64,000 bases of DNA from Motilimonas pumila (GTDB taxonomy: Bacteria > Pseudomonadota > Gammaproteobacteria > Enterobacterales > CBDFNC01), in NCBI RefSeq assembly GCF_003596335.1, contig NZ_QZCH01000018.1, forward strand, positions 1-64,000. The letters are read 5' to 3'. Every line of letters starts with the position of its first letter. Within the stretch, counting starts at the first letter, position 1. The notes below the pieces were generated by a model, which saw only the letters and a program-made list of their open reading frames with translations, was not told where the DNA came from and did not search any database. The position numbers were made by a program, and so were the translations under genes. Below, piece by piece: positions 20,315-28,584 of this stretch.

Positions 20315-20998
20315 ATGAAATATAGCAATGTAGTATCGCCATATTTAGACCTGAACCCGCAGGCGAACGCTGATCGTGATGCTCAATCACAAGCGAATTA
20401 TATGCAAGCCATGTTACAAATTTCTTCGCTGCAACAGAAAAGTTTGCCTCTCAATCATTATTTATTACAACTGCATAAAATTGTTAATCAGTGTATGCAC
20501 GCTGAAAACTTTTTTGTCGCTATTTACAATGCCGACAAATCGCAAGTATCAGTGCCTTATTTTGTCGACCAGCACGACCAGCATTTTGATCTTGCCACAC
20601 CGGTAGATGCACAGGAATTTTTAAGTAACTCACTATTGGGCTATATTTTACAGCGCAAACAGCCCCTATTGGCTGACAAAGCAAAGATAGATCGCTTGAA
20701 ACAAGCTCAGGTGCTGAGCAGTCGCGGCACAGATTGTACTAGTTGGTTAGGCATGCCATTAATTCACCATAGCCAAGTATGGGGCGCCATCGCCGTTCAA
20801 AGTTATGATGAGCATAAACACTATCAAACCTGCCAGGTGCCATTCTTCCAGTTTGTGGCAGAGCAAGCTGCAACGTGTTTGTATCAACATATTGAGTTGA
20901 CCCAGTTAAAAGATTACCAACACCAGCTAGAAGATCTCGTTGATTGGCAGGTGGACGAAATTCGTATCCTCAAAAGTAAACTTCAAAAGGCGTCGTAA
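20315..20998 (+). CDS. GAF domain protein
   Basis: A 227-residue soluble protein with a single GAF-type sensor domain at about 40-190 (FFVAIYN near the start, SWLGMPLI and VWGAIAVQSY in the core), followed by a C-terminal helix likely to form a coiled coil. There is no output domain. GAF modules of this type bind small ligands or mediate dimer signalling. It lies 159 bp before a chemoreceptor gene on the same strand; a functional link is only possible, not shown. Confidence 0.75.
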   Translation: MKYSNVVSPYLDLNPQANADRDAQSQANYMQAMLQISSLQQKSLPLNHYLLQLHKIVNQCMHAENFFVAIYNADKSQVSVPYFVDQHDQHFDLATPVDAQEFLSNSLLGYILQRKQPLLADKAKIDRLKQAQVLSSRGTDCTSWLGMPLIHHSQVWGAIAVQSYDEHKHYQTCQVPFFQFVAEQAATCLYQHIELTQLKDYQHQLEDLVDWQVDEIRILKSKLQKAS

Positions 20999-21157
20999 TC
21001 TCACCGCATCTAGCCAACTCACATGGTTAGATGCCGATACACTTCAAATATTTCTACCTAGTAATAAAACTGACATTAAGTGTATTGGTTGCATCACACT
21101 TTTTTCTTACGCAACATTTTATGCTGGCATTAAGACTGACAAAAGCATGAGAAAGAA

Positions 21158-22789
21158 ATGCAGCTTACTTTAAAACAAAAAATCCTTGCCATCTTAGTCA
21201 TGGTCGTCATTGCCCTGTTAACGCTCGCGGCTACCAGTGGTTGGAGCCATTACCAGTCAATTTTGCATGAAAAGCGCGCTTATACTCGTAGCTTTATCGA
21301 TTTAGCTCAGCATCACTACCAACAGTTGACCGCTAAGGTAAAGCAAGGTGAAATAACTGAAACGCAAGCGCAGCAGCAATTTATCCAGTTTATCAATGAC
21401 ACCCGCTACGAAGCTGATCAAAGCGGCTATTTTTGGCTTCAGGATACCTCGCCAGAGATGGTTGCTCACCCCTTAAAACCGGCATTAAATGGTAAAAACC
21501 TTGCTCAAGTCAAAGATCAAAACGGCCTTAATTTGTTTGTGGCCATGGCAAATATTGCCCGTAACCAAGGCGGTGGCTTTGTCGATTACTTCTGGGCTAA
21601 ACCTGGACAAGATGGCAGCTTTAAAAAAATATCTTATGTACAATTACTGCCAGAGTGGGACTGGATAGTCGGCACAGGTATTTACGTTGACGATATCAAC
21701 GAGACCTTATACCAAGCGTTTACCGGCATGCTGATAGAGGTGCTCATTCTTATCACCCTAGTCAGCCTAGTGTTAATTGTGGTGGCTAAACAGCTGTTAC
21801 GGCAAGTCGGAGGGGAACCTGAAGAAATAGAACATAAAGCCCAACAGATCGCCCAAGGTCAGTTTTCACCTGAAATAGATACCAAAGGGCTGACAGGCAT
21901 CGCCTATTCGATGGCTGTAGTTAACAATACCTTGTCTGCCAGTACTCAAGCCATCAGTGATGTCTCCAACCAAGTTGCCAATAGTTCAGCGTCTCTGAAT
22001 GACATCAAACAAGTGATCCACGACTCCGTGGCAGGGACTACGGAACAAGTGCAAATGTCAGCAACCGCGGTTAATCAGATGTCTAACTCCATTGCCGAAA
22101 TCACCCGCAGCGCTACCTCTGCGGCAGACCAAATGTTGCAAACGCAGCAACAAGCTCAAGCCGGCAGTGATAAGGTGAAACATACATCACAACTGCTGCT
22201 TGATATCACCACGCAAGCCAACAGTATGACCAAGAATATGGCCGGCTTGGTTGAAGAAACCAAAAGCGTAAACGACATATTAGACAGCATTCAAGGCATT
22301 TCGGAGCAAACCAACTTATTGGCGCTCAACGCCGCAATTGAAGCTGCGCGAGCCGGTGAAGCGGGTCGCGGCTTTGCTGTGGTTGCTGACGAAGTAAGGA
22401 CTTTAGCGACCCGCTCAAAACAGTCGACTAGCAATATTCAAGCGCTACTGTCGTCTTTAATTAGCCAAGTAAATCATACCTCTGAGTCGATTGAGGCAAC
22501 TCTCACCTTAGCCAACTCAGCAGTGCTCAGCGCTAACGAAGCGGACCAGGAAATTGCCAAAATCACCGAATCCATGGCGCTGGTAAGTGATATGAATACT
22601 CAGGTTGCCGCTGCGGTAGAAGAACAAGCCGCAGTCTCAAATGAAATCAGTGAGTCGATTGAAAGTATCAGTCATGGCGCCACTCAAAACGACACTCAGG
22701 TGCAACACCTTAACCAGCATACCGAACAATTAAGCCAGTTTGTCAGCACCCTTACCACTGCGGTGCAAAAAATCCGCTCGAGTTGTTAA
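21158..22789 (+). CDS. Methyl-accepting chemotaxis protein, single-Cache sensor
   Basis: A 543-residue chemoreceptor. It has one membrane helix near 7-27, a periplasmic single-Cache domain at about 30-185 ([10 protein letters not shown] and [13 protein letters not shown] are typical of sCache_2), a second helix near 190-212, then the cytoplasmic signalling coiled coil. The highly conserved hairpin tip ([18 protein letters not shown]) is intact, so it should contact CheA and CheW. sCache_2 receptors often sense small organic acids; the ligand cannot be read here. Confidence 0.93.
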   Translation: MQLTLKQKILAILVMVVIALLTLAATSGWSHYQSILHEKRAYTRSFIDLAQHHYQQLTAKVKQGEITETQAQQQFIQFINDTRYEADQSGYFWLQDTSPEMVAHPLKPALNGKNLAQVKDQNGLNLFVAMANIARNQGGGFVDYFWAKPGQDGSFKKISYVQLLPEWDWIVGTGIYVDDINETLYQAFTGMLIEVLILITLVSLVLIVVAKQLLRQVGGEPEEIEHKAQQIAQGQFSPEIDTKGLTGIAYSMAVVNNTLSASTQAISDVSNQVANSSASLNDIKQVIHDSVAGTTEQVQMSATAVNQMSNSIAEITRSATSAADQMLQTQQQAQAGSDKVKHTSQLLLDITTQANSMTKNMAGLVEETKSVNDILDSIQGISEQTNLLALNAAIEAARAGEAGRGFAVVADEVRTLATRSKQSTSNIQALLSSLISQVNHTSESIEATLTLANSAVLSANEADQEIAKITESMALVSDMNTQVAAAVEEQAAVSNEISESIESISHGATQNDTQVQHLNQHTEQLSQFVSTLTTAVQKIRSSC

Positions 22790-22813
22790 CCAACTACGAG
22801 ACTTAGGCAAAAA

Positions 22814-22846
22814 AAACGCCTCATCATGGATGAGGCGTTTTATTCT
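22814..22846. terminator. Bidirectional terminator between chemoreceptor and efp
   Basis: A 12-bp perfect stem (AAACGCCTCATC / GATGAGGCGTTT) with a 3-nt loop is flanked by A-rich sequence on the left and T-rich on the right. It lies between two convergent genes and can serve both. Confidence 0.85.
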
Positions 22847-22879
22847 TTTTAGGCAACTGCTTTGCCTAAAAACACATTA

Positions 22880-23446
22880 TTATTTGACTCGGCCAACGTA
22901 TTCTGCAGAGCGCGTATCAACTTTAATCACTTCACCAATTTGGATAAACAGCGGCACACGGACTACAGCGCCCGTGCTCAACGTAGCAGGTTTACCACCT
23001 GTTCCCGCCGTGTCACCTTTTAGGCCAGGATCGGTTTCAATCACTTCCAACTCTACAAAGTTAGGTGGCGTAACAGCAATCGGGTTGTCGTTCCACGTCG
23101 TGATGGTGCAAACGTCTTGCTCCACCAACCATTTAGCTTGCTCGCCAATGGCTTTTTCATCCGCAGCAATTTGCTCAAACGTGTCATTGTTCATGAAATG
23201 CCAAAACTCACCATCGTTGTATAGGTAAGCTAGGTCAATATCCATTACGTCAGCAGCTTCAACGCTTTCACCTGACTTAAACGTTTTCTCAAGCACTTTG
23301 CCTGATAATAACCGACGAATTTTAACACGGTTAAATGCTTGGCCCTTGCCTGGCTTAACAAATTCATTTTCAATAATGGCGCAAGGCTCATTATCAAGCA
23401 TAATTTTTAGGCCACCGCGAAAATCACTGGTACTATATGTCGCCAT
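22880..23446 (-). CDS. efp: Elongation factor P
   Basis: EF-P binds between the P and E sites of stalled ribosomes and speeds peptide-bond formation at consecutive prolines. At 188 residues it is full length and close to E. coli EF-P. K34 in PGKGQAF is the residue beta-lysylated by EpmA and EpmB, both encoded in this window. Its start is only 25 bp from the divergent epmB start. Confidence 0.97.
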   Translation of the reverse strand: MATYSTSDFRGGLKIMLDNEPCAIIENEFVKPGKGQAFNRVKIRRLLSGKVLEKTFKSGESVEAADVMDIDLAYLYNDGEFWHFMNNDTFEQIAADEKAIGEQAKWLVEQDVCTITTWNDNPIAVTPPNFVELEVIETDPGLKGDTAGTGGKPATLSTGAVVRVPLFIQIGEVIKVDTRSAEYVGRVK

Positions 23447-23471
23447 TTTTTCCTCTTAGAGAATCGAGTTA

Positions 23472-24497
23472 ATGCTAATGCCACAAATAATAACCCGAAA
23501 CGCGCCTTCTGTGCAGGGGCATTGGCAAAAAGAACTGGCAAATGCGATCAAAAGCCCTACGCAGTTGCTGCAAGCCGTCGGCTTATCAGCCGAAGACTTA
23601 GGGAACGACTATATTGCAAAGCAAGACTTCCCTACTTTAGTGCCATTGCCCTTTGTCGCGCGAATGCGCTCTGGTGACCGTCACGATCCTTTATTATTGC
23701 AAGTCTTGCCATTACAAGCTGAGCATGTGCAGCAACCCGGGTATGTACAAGACCCTCTGGAAGAGCACGACACCGCCGCCCCCGGTTTATTGCATAAGTA
23801 CAAAAGCCGAGTGCTGTTAATGCTAAAAACCGCTTGCGCGGTAAATTGCCGATACTGTTTTCGACGTCACTTTCCTTACCAAGAGAACAGCGTAAGCAAG
23901 CGAGATTGGCAACAAGCCGTGGATTACATCGCCGCAAGACCAGAAATAAACGAAGTGATCTTAAGTGGCGGCGATCCATTAATGGCCAAAGACGAGCATT
24001 TAGCTTGGCTACTTTCACAGCTAGAAGGCATTAATCACCTGACGCGCTTACGTATTCATACCCGTTTGCCGGTCGTGATCCCGTCTCGCCTAACGCCTGA
24101 GTTAATCGCACGTTTGCAGCAAAGCCGATTTAACGTTGTGATGGTGCTGCATATCAATCACAGCAATGAAATAGATGATGTACTGAGAAAAAAACTGCAA
24201 CCGGCTCGCAGTGCGGGTATTCACCTACTAAACCAGGCCGTCTTGCTGAAGGGCATTAACGACAACTTAGCCAGTATGGTAGCGCTCAGTGAAACTTTAT
24301 TTGACGCAGGCGTCATGCCGTATTACCTACATTTGTTGGATAAAGTCAGTGGCGCCGCGCATTTCGACACGCCCACGCACTTAGCACAAGAATTAATACA
24401 ACAGATGTTATTAGAGTTGCCCGGCTTTTTAGTGCCTAAATTGGTCAGAGAAGTGGCCGGGGAAGGCAGTAAGACGCCTCAGGACATATTCTCATAG
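23472..24497 (+). CDS. epmB: EF-P beta-lysylation protein EpmB (lysine 2,3-aminomutase)
   Basis: EpmB is a radical-SAM, PLP-dependent lysine 2,3-aminomutase. It makes (R)-beta-lysine for EpmA to attach to EF-P. The radical SAM cluster motif CxxxCxxC is at C122, C126 and C129, and the SGGDPL segment follows. 341 residues match the usual length. Two in-frame ATGs (23472, 23478) are possible. It is divergent from efp; with a 25-bp gap, each promoter must overlap the neighbour's coding sequence or 5' end. Confidence 0.95.
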   Translation: MLMPQIITRNAPSVQGHWQKELANAIKSPTQLLQAVGLSAEDLGNDYIAKQDFPTLVPLPFVARMRSGDRHDPLLLQVLPLQAEHVQQPGYVQDPLEEHDTAAPGLLHKYKSRVLLMLKTACAVNCRYCFRRHFPYQENSVSKRDWQQAVDYIAARPEINEVILSGGDPLMAKDEHLAWLLSQLEGINHLTRLRIHTRLPVVIPSRLTPELIARLQQSRFNVVMVLHINHSNEIDDVLRKKLQPARSAGIHLLNQAVLLKGINDNLASMVALSETLFDAGVMPYYLHLLDKVSGAAHFDTPTHLAQELIQQMLLELPGFLVPKLVREVAGEGSKTPQDIFS

Positions 24498-24501
24498 ACA
24501 T

Positions 24502-24530
24502 AAAAAAGCCCAGTCATTGACTGGGCTTTG
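24502..24530. terminator. Terminator between epmB and the 24.5-kb motility-type gene
   Basis: An 11-bp stem (AAAGCCCAGTC / GACTGGGCTTT) with loop ATT. The A-run at 24502-24507 becomes a U-run for minus-strand transcripts. It sits between two convergent genes. Confidence 0.82.
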
Positions 24531-24533
24531 ATG

Positions 24534-24719
24534 TTACACGGTAATATTGATGTTTTGACCTACAGGGCTAGCTGGGTCGACTTTAGGGGGCGTTTGAGCC
24601 ATAGGTTGCTGAGTGGCTGATTGAATCAGCTGCAACGTTTGTTGGCCTTGTAAGGCCTGCTCTTTTTTCCCCATAGCCGCGGCCCATGCTTGCTGGCCAG
24701 TGCTGCCTGATACTTCCAT
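24534..24719 (-). CDS. Putative motility protein, YjfB-like
   Basis: A 61-residue protein, preceded by AGGAGGGAGA right before the ATG, so it is very likely translated. The sequence is Gln/Ala-rich with a C-terminal PVGQNINI segment. This resembles the short YjfB-type 'putative motility protein' family, which ends in P-x-G-x-x-[IL]-[DN]-[IV]. The family assignment is tentative. The neighbouring PilZ gene and chemoreceptor would fit a motility context. Confidence 0.6.
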   Translation of the reverse strand: MEVSGSTGQQAWAAAMGKKEQALQGQQTLQLIQSATQQPMAQTPPKVDPASPVGQNINITV

Positions 24720-24806
24720 TCTCCCTCCTGTGCTAGGTAAAAGCTGGTTGGAATTATCGTCATTGTTCCGCTTATAATGTTGCCATTACTTACTTGGCGA
24801 ATCATT

Positions 24807-25127
24807 ATGACACACGAACAAATTTTACTCAGATTGAAAGAGAATATCCAGCTGGTTTATCGTCAATCTGTCGATGCCGATCACTCTATTGAAGCCTTAA
24901 GAAAAGACGATAAGGCTAAATTCAGCGCCATTTTTGGCGATAGTACACCTTTTACTACTCGCTCCAACCTCTTTCTTCCATACGTTGAAGAGTTGGCTGC
25001 AGATCTCTTAGCCGTTCAGCAAGCCAGCGATGATAAGTCGTTCGAGCAAGGGTTGGCCACGCTAGTAAAAAAAATCGAGTTAATGTTCAGTACCTTGGGT
25101 GCTTTTAAAACAAACTTAAAAGCCTAA
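24807..25127 (+). CDS. Hypothetical small helical protein
   Basis: A 106-residue soluble, mostly helical protein that I do not recognise. I start it at ATG 24807 (MTHEQILL) because the upstream extension to 24777 is hydrophobic, unlike the rest, and overlaps the probable promoter region. It is convergent with the PilZ gene, whose stop lies 5 bp away. No functional motif is visible. Confidence 0.7.
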   Translation: MTHEQILLRLKENIQLVYRQSVDADHSIEALRKDDKAKFSAIFGDSTPFTTRSNLFLPYVEELAADLLAVQQASDDKSFEQGLATLVKKIELMFSTLGAFKTNLKA

Positions 25128-25132
25128 AAATA

Positions 25133-25777
25133 TCACAGCTTAACCAGCATTTGCTGAAATAGCTTTTCAATCTTAGGCGCTGCTTTTGCATCAAGCTTCA
25201 CCCCTAAAGACCAGCGTCCATTTTCTTGTTTTTGGTTGCAGGCGACCCCGAGCAACTTGGGTAAGGGGTTCTGCTGCGCACTTTCTAACAAAATCGAAAT
25301 CTTTTGGCCTTTGAACTCGGCTTGCTTGATTGGGTCAGCCAGTTGTACCCGACAACCGCTGGCTGAAAGATCCAGAAGCTGCGCTTGTAATACGTTATCG
25401 CCACACTGTACTCGGGCAGGCAAGCGTGTCGGCAAACGAGGCTCTGCTCTTAGTGGCTGCTTTTGTACTTGTTGTGGATAAGCCAGTACCAGCATTTTAC
25501 TCGGCCTGCTCACCGTTGGCATTATGGTGCTTTTAAACGCCATAACAGCGCCTTCTTCACCTTCAATCAGCACCCTGACCACGACATCATAGCCTTCTTT
25601 CAGTACTTCAAATTTATCCCCCCACTTAGCGGCTTCGGGGTATTCCAGCAATAAATACTCATTGGCCAGCATACCAATCAAAGGTAACTTCATTTTGTCA
25701 TGAATGCCCGCCGGTGTTACCGCTTCTACGTGTAGCATCATGCCTGGGGTTAAACTCTGTAAGTACTGCAAGCTCAT
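25133..25777 (-). CDS. PilZ domain c-di-GMP-binding protein (YcgR-like)
   Basis: A 214-residue protein with a YcgR-like N-terminal beta domain and a C-terminal PilZ domain. The c-di-GMP signature is present: an arginine-rich RLPTRLPAR segment, then DLSASGCR (DxSxxG). It should report c-di-GMP, possibly by braking flagella as YcgR does. ATG 25777 is preferred over the longer frame to 25804 because AGGA precedes it and the upstream gene ends 8 bp away. It is probably co-transcribed with DUF3087. Confidence 0.88.
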   Translation of the reverse strand: MSLQYLQSLTPGMMLHVEAVTPAGIHDKMKLPLIGMLANEYLLLEYPEAAKWGDKFEVLKEGYDVVVRVLIEGEEGAVMAFKSTIMPTVSRPSKMLVLAYPQQVQKQPLRAEPRLPTRLPARVQCGDNVLQAQLLDLSASGCRVQLADPIKQAEFKGQKISILLESAQQNPLPKLLGVACNQKQENGRWSLGVKLDAKAAPKIEKLFQQMLVKL

Positions 25778-25785
25778 ATTCAGTC

Positions 25786-26286
25786 CTAGTAGTCGGTTAA
25801 CCAAGCAACATCAAATACACTGCTATCCAAGGTAACTTGCTGCTCATCTGCCAATGCCTGCAAGGTTTGCATTTGCACCTTAAGCTCATCGATTGTGATG
25901 GTGTTGTCATCAAGTTGCCACAATTGCTCTGAGCCAACATAGCTAAAATGCAAAACTTGCATCGCCCGCTCATCGCCTTTTTTTGCCGCCGCCAGTAAAG
26001 GGCGGTACTTACGATTGATAAGGTTAAGTTGCTGCTTTAAATCCCACACATACATCACCTCGTGCATGTATGGGTGATTACGTAAGCTGCGTAATAATTG
26101 CAGGACAACAAAACCCGCCAACACCACACCGGCTAAATTCAAAATAAAATTTGAATCAGAACCCCAAAAATGAATCATCACGCTGGATGCCCCTAAAGAC
26201 ACCACCACTAAAATGGCAATGCAAGCAAAAATAATACGGTTTAAACGTTGTCGATAACGGGGCTTATCTATTTCAATCAGGGTCAT
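25786..26286 (-). CDS. DUF3087 family membrane protein
   Basis: A 166-residue protein with two N-terminal membrane helices (about 18-40 and 48-66) and a cytoplasmic helical tail. It fits the DUF3087 family, common in Alteromonadales and of unknown function. It is the first gene of a two-gene unit with the PilZ gene, 8 bp downstream. Confidence 0.8.
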   Translation of the reverse strand: MTLIEIDKPRYRQRLNRIIFACIAILVVVSLGASSVMIHFWGSDSNFILNLAGVVLAGFVVLQLLRSLRNHPYMHEVMYVWDLKQQLNLINRKYRPLLAAAKKGDERAMQVLHFSYVGSEQLWQLDDNTITIDELKVQMQTLQALADEQQVTLDSSVFDVAWLTDY

Positions 26287-26398
26287 AACAAAAGTCTCGA
26301 GGGATTTTGCTTTAGTTTAATGCCGACAGCCATAGGCAACAAGGATCTAGCGCAGATTGTAAGGAAGGAGTATGCTTGCGCCAATTGTGGAGAGCCTT

Positions 26399-27064
26399 AT
26401 GTCTGACTTTATATACCAACCACCCACTTCACCTTGGCTAGATATCTTGTACCAAGATGAAGATATTATTGTGATTAATAAACCCAGTGGATTATTGTCG
26501 GTGCCAGGCCGTGCGCCTGAGCACAAAGACAGCGTTTGGCTTAGGGTAAAAAGTGTCTACCCCGACGCTCAAATAGTGCACCGCCTTGACATGGCAACCT
26601 CGGGGATTTTAGTGATGGCGATGCACAAAGAGGCGGAACGCCATCTACAACAACAGTTTCGTGAGCGCACCACAGAAAAATCCTACTACGCCAAAGTGGT
26701 TGGCCTATTAACTGTCAAGACGGGCATCGTTGATTTACCGTTAATCTGTGATTGGCCAAACCGGCCGAAACAAAAAATTTGTTACGAAACGGGCAAACCT
26801 TCACAAACCCGCTTTCAAGTGGTGCGGGAACATCCGCAGGCTAATACCAGTTTAGTCAAGTTAACTCCTATCACTGGCCGCTCTCACCAATTACGGGTTC
26901 ACATGATGGCCTTAGGTCATCCCATTTTAGGTGACAAGTTCTATCACCTAGACGGCTCAGAACGCATGAGTGAGAGGTTAATGTTGCACGCCACCTGGCT
27001 CAAAATCACCCACCCACAAAGCGGCGAAAGGGTCATCTTTGAGGTGGAGCACAACTTCAACTAA
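26399..27064 (+). CDS. rluA: 23S rRNA/tRNA pseudouridine synthase RluA
   Basis: RluA converts U746 of 23S rRNA and U32 of several tRNAs to pseudouridine. The protein is close to E. coli RluA over its whole length. The catalytic aspartate lies in HRLDMATSG, and the RSHQLRVHM segment is present. ATG 26399 (MSDFIYQPP) aligns with the E. coli N-terminus and has GGAG 6 nt upstream. An earlier in-frame ATG at 26372 also has a purine-rich site and cannot be excluded. Confidence 0.94.
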   Translation: MSDFIYQPPTSPWLDILYQDEDIIVINKPSGLLSVPGRAPEHKDSVWLRVKSVYPDAQIVHRLDMATSGILVMAMHKEAERHLQQQFRERTTEKSYYAKVVGLLTVKTGIVDLPLICDWPNRPKQKICYETGKPSQTRFQVVREHPQANTSLVKLTPITGRSHQLRVHMMALGHPILGDKFYHLDGSERMSERLMLHATWLKITHPQSGERVIFEVEHNFN

Positions 27065-27078
27065 AGCGGAAAGTCTGT

Positions 27079-27465
27079 TTATCTAACATCGGGCAGCTCA
27101 ACGCTTAGAAAGCGTTCCCAGCCTCGCTGCCAATGTAACTTGAAACTGCCCCCATTGGGTAGATCGGCGCACACGTCATTGTAGAACTTGCCTTCAAGTC
27201 CAAGCTGAAACGCGTCTTGCTGACAGTAACTTTGTACACCTTGTTGGTATTGCTCTGAATATACGCTGTAATCTGGCGCGTCAACTTGTTGCTTAGCGGC
27301 AAGCTCTGCCAACTGCTCTGAGGTTTTTTGAACCTTACCTAAGCGGCCATCTCGCTGGCCTAACTCAGACCACTGCTGCGCTTTTGCAAGATTATTATTG
27401 GTGGGTAAACTGCTACATCCTTGTACCAGTAGAAATGTGCAAATAACAACGGCTGTTTGCTTCAT
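27079..27465 (-). CDS. DUF2799 lipoprotein
   Basis: A 128-residue predicted lipoprotein (lipobox LVQGC, Cys17) of the DUF2799 family. Recognisable features are WSELGQRDG and, further on, YQQGVQSYC followed by a second conserved Cys. Function is unknown. ATG 27465 is chosen because AGGAGA is 5 nt upstream. A clear paralogue is at 30244, so two copies flank the binding-protein/phospholipase operon. Confidence 0.85.
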   Translation of the reverse strand: MKQTAVVICTFLLVQGCSSLPTNNNLAKAQQWSELGQRDGRLGKVQKTSEQLAELAAKQQVDAPDYSVYSEQYQQGVQSYCQQDAFQLGLEGKFYNDVCADLPNGGSFKLHWQRGWERFLSVELPDVR

Positions 27466-27698
27466 GGCTTTCTCCTGATAACTGCTTTTTAACAGCCTAA
27501 TCAAATGATCTTATGGATACAAGAGCCAAACTTCACATCCATGCACTAATGCTGCGGCAGTCGCATTTAAATGTCGGGCTCGATTGAACCTGTGTTGGTG
27601 TTTCAATTTACATTGCTCTGCGCTGCCGTCGCAGAGAGTATTCCGTAAAAATATCTCAATATCCCTCTCCATTACTGGTGACTCACCAGGCCATTCGT

Positions 27699-27704
27699 TA
27701 TAAT
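27699..27704 (+). promoter_or_regulatory. Possible -10 element for the binding-protein gene
   Basis: A consensus TATAAT. The -35 at 17-bp spacing (TGGTGA) is poor. A start about 27711 would leave a 39-nt leader before the proposed ATT start at 27750. The rest of the 27466-27749 gap shows nothing convincing. Confidence 0.4.
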
Positions 27705-27749
27705 TTATTGTTGATATATCCACCAAAATGACTATGGAAGGTTTTCCTT

Positions 27750-28583
27750 ATTAACGCTCTTACATCTGCTTTTAGCATTATTATCAGGGTTCTCTTGCTC
27801 ACCGGCATTTCAAATGTAGCCATCGCCGAAGAAACACAGTTGACCATCTTGACGTCTAATGAGCCACCCATGAACTTTGAGCATCAAGGCAAGATCACCG
27901 GACTCATCACTGAATACGTAGAGCTGCTTAGGCAAGATACTCCCGCCTCAGAGCCGATTAAACTGGCACCGTGGGCTCGCGTGCTTGAAGCGGGCAGAAC
28001 CCAACCCAATACCATGATATTCAGTACAGAAAAAAGCCCGAGCCGCAGTCCAAATTTCCATTGGGTTGGCCCCATCATGGCGAAACGCTGGTTCTTTTTA
28101 GCAAAACACCCAGAAGACTATAGCTTTAACACATTGGATGATTACAAGCAGGTTGAAAATATTGGTGTTCTGCGCGCAGACAACCGTGAATCATGGTTAC
28201 TTGAGCAAGGCTTTGACAATCTGTATCCCGTTAACAACCTTGAACAAGCGTATAAAATGCTGCAAGAAAAGCGCTTAGATATCGTATTAACCGGTGACGT
28301 AGAGCACAGCTATATGGTGCGCTACTTCCCTGAATTTAATAATTTACATGGCGTTTTTGACGTCAACGTAGCCTACAGTTATCTGGCATTTTCCAAGTTT
28401 ACTTGTGAGTCAATTCTGCAAGCTTGGCAGCACGCCTTTGAAGCAAATAAAAATCACCCTCAGCTACAAGAAATGAAAAAAAAGTGGGGCCAACATATTG
28501 AGCAAACGCTGGTCCTCAAAGATGGCATGTTTAGTTTAGCCCAAGCCGACTCTGTGGCTATCCGCCAGCCAAAGGGTAAGTAA
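27750..28583 (+). CDS. Periplasmic solute-binding protein, family 3 type
   Basis: A periplasmic protein of the extracellular solute-binding family 3 fold, about 250 residues mature, with the early TILTSNEPPMNF segment typical of these. No ABC permease is nearby, so it may act in sensing rather than uptake. The start is unusual. The first TTG (27795) gives a signal peptide of only about 11 residues. The frame stays open upstream, and an ATT at 27750, 8 nt after AAGG, would give a normal 26-residue signal peptide ending in AIA. The phospholipase gene starts 1 nt after its stop. Confidence 0.75.
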   Translation: MNALTSAFSIIIRVLLLTGISNVAIAEETQLTILTSNEPPMNFEHQGKITGLITEYVELLRQDTPASEPIKLAPWARVLEAGRTQPNTMIFSTEKSPSRSPNFHWVGPIMAKRWFFLAKHPEDYSFNTLDDYKQVENIGVLRADNRESWLLEQGFDNLYPVNNLEQAYKMLQEKRLDIVLTGDVEHSYMVRYFPEFNNLHGVFDVNVAYSYLAFSKFTCESILQAWQHAFEANKNHPQLQEMKKKWGQHIEQTLVLKDGMFSLAQADSVAIRQPKGK

Positions 28584-28584
28584 G

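Noticed and set aside
20940-21173. 77-residue frame between the GAF and chemoreceptor genes
   Set aside because: Overlaps the GAF gene in another frame and has no ribosome site.
27511-27726. 71-residue frame in a gap
   Set aside because: No family, no Shine-Dalgarno, and it covers the probable promoter of the binding-protein gene.
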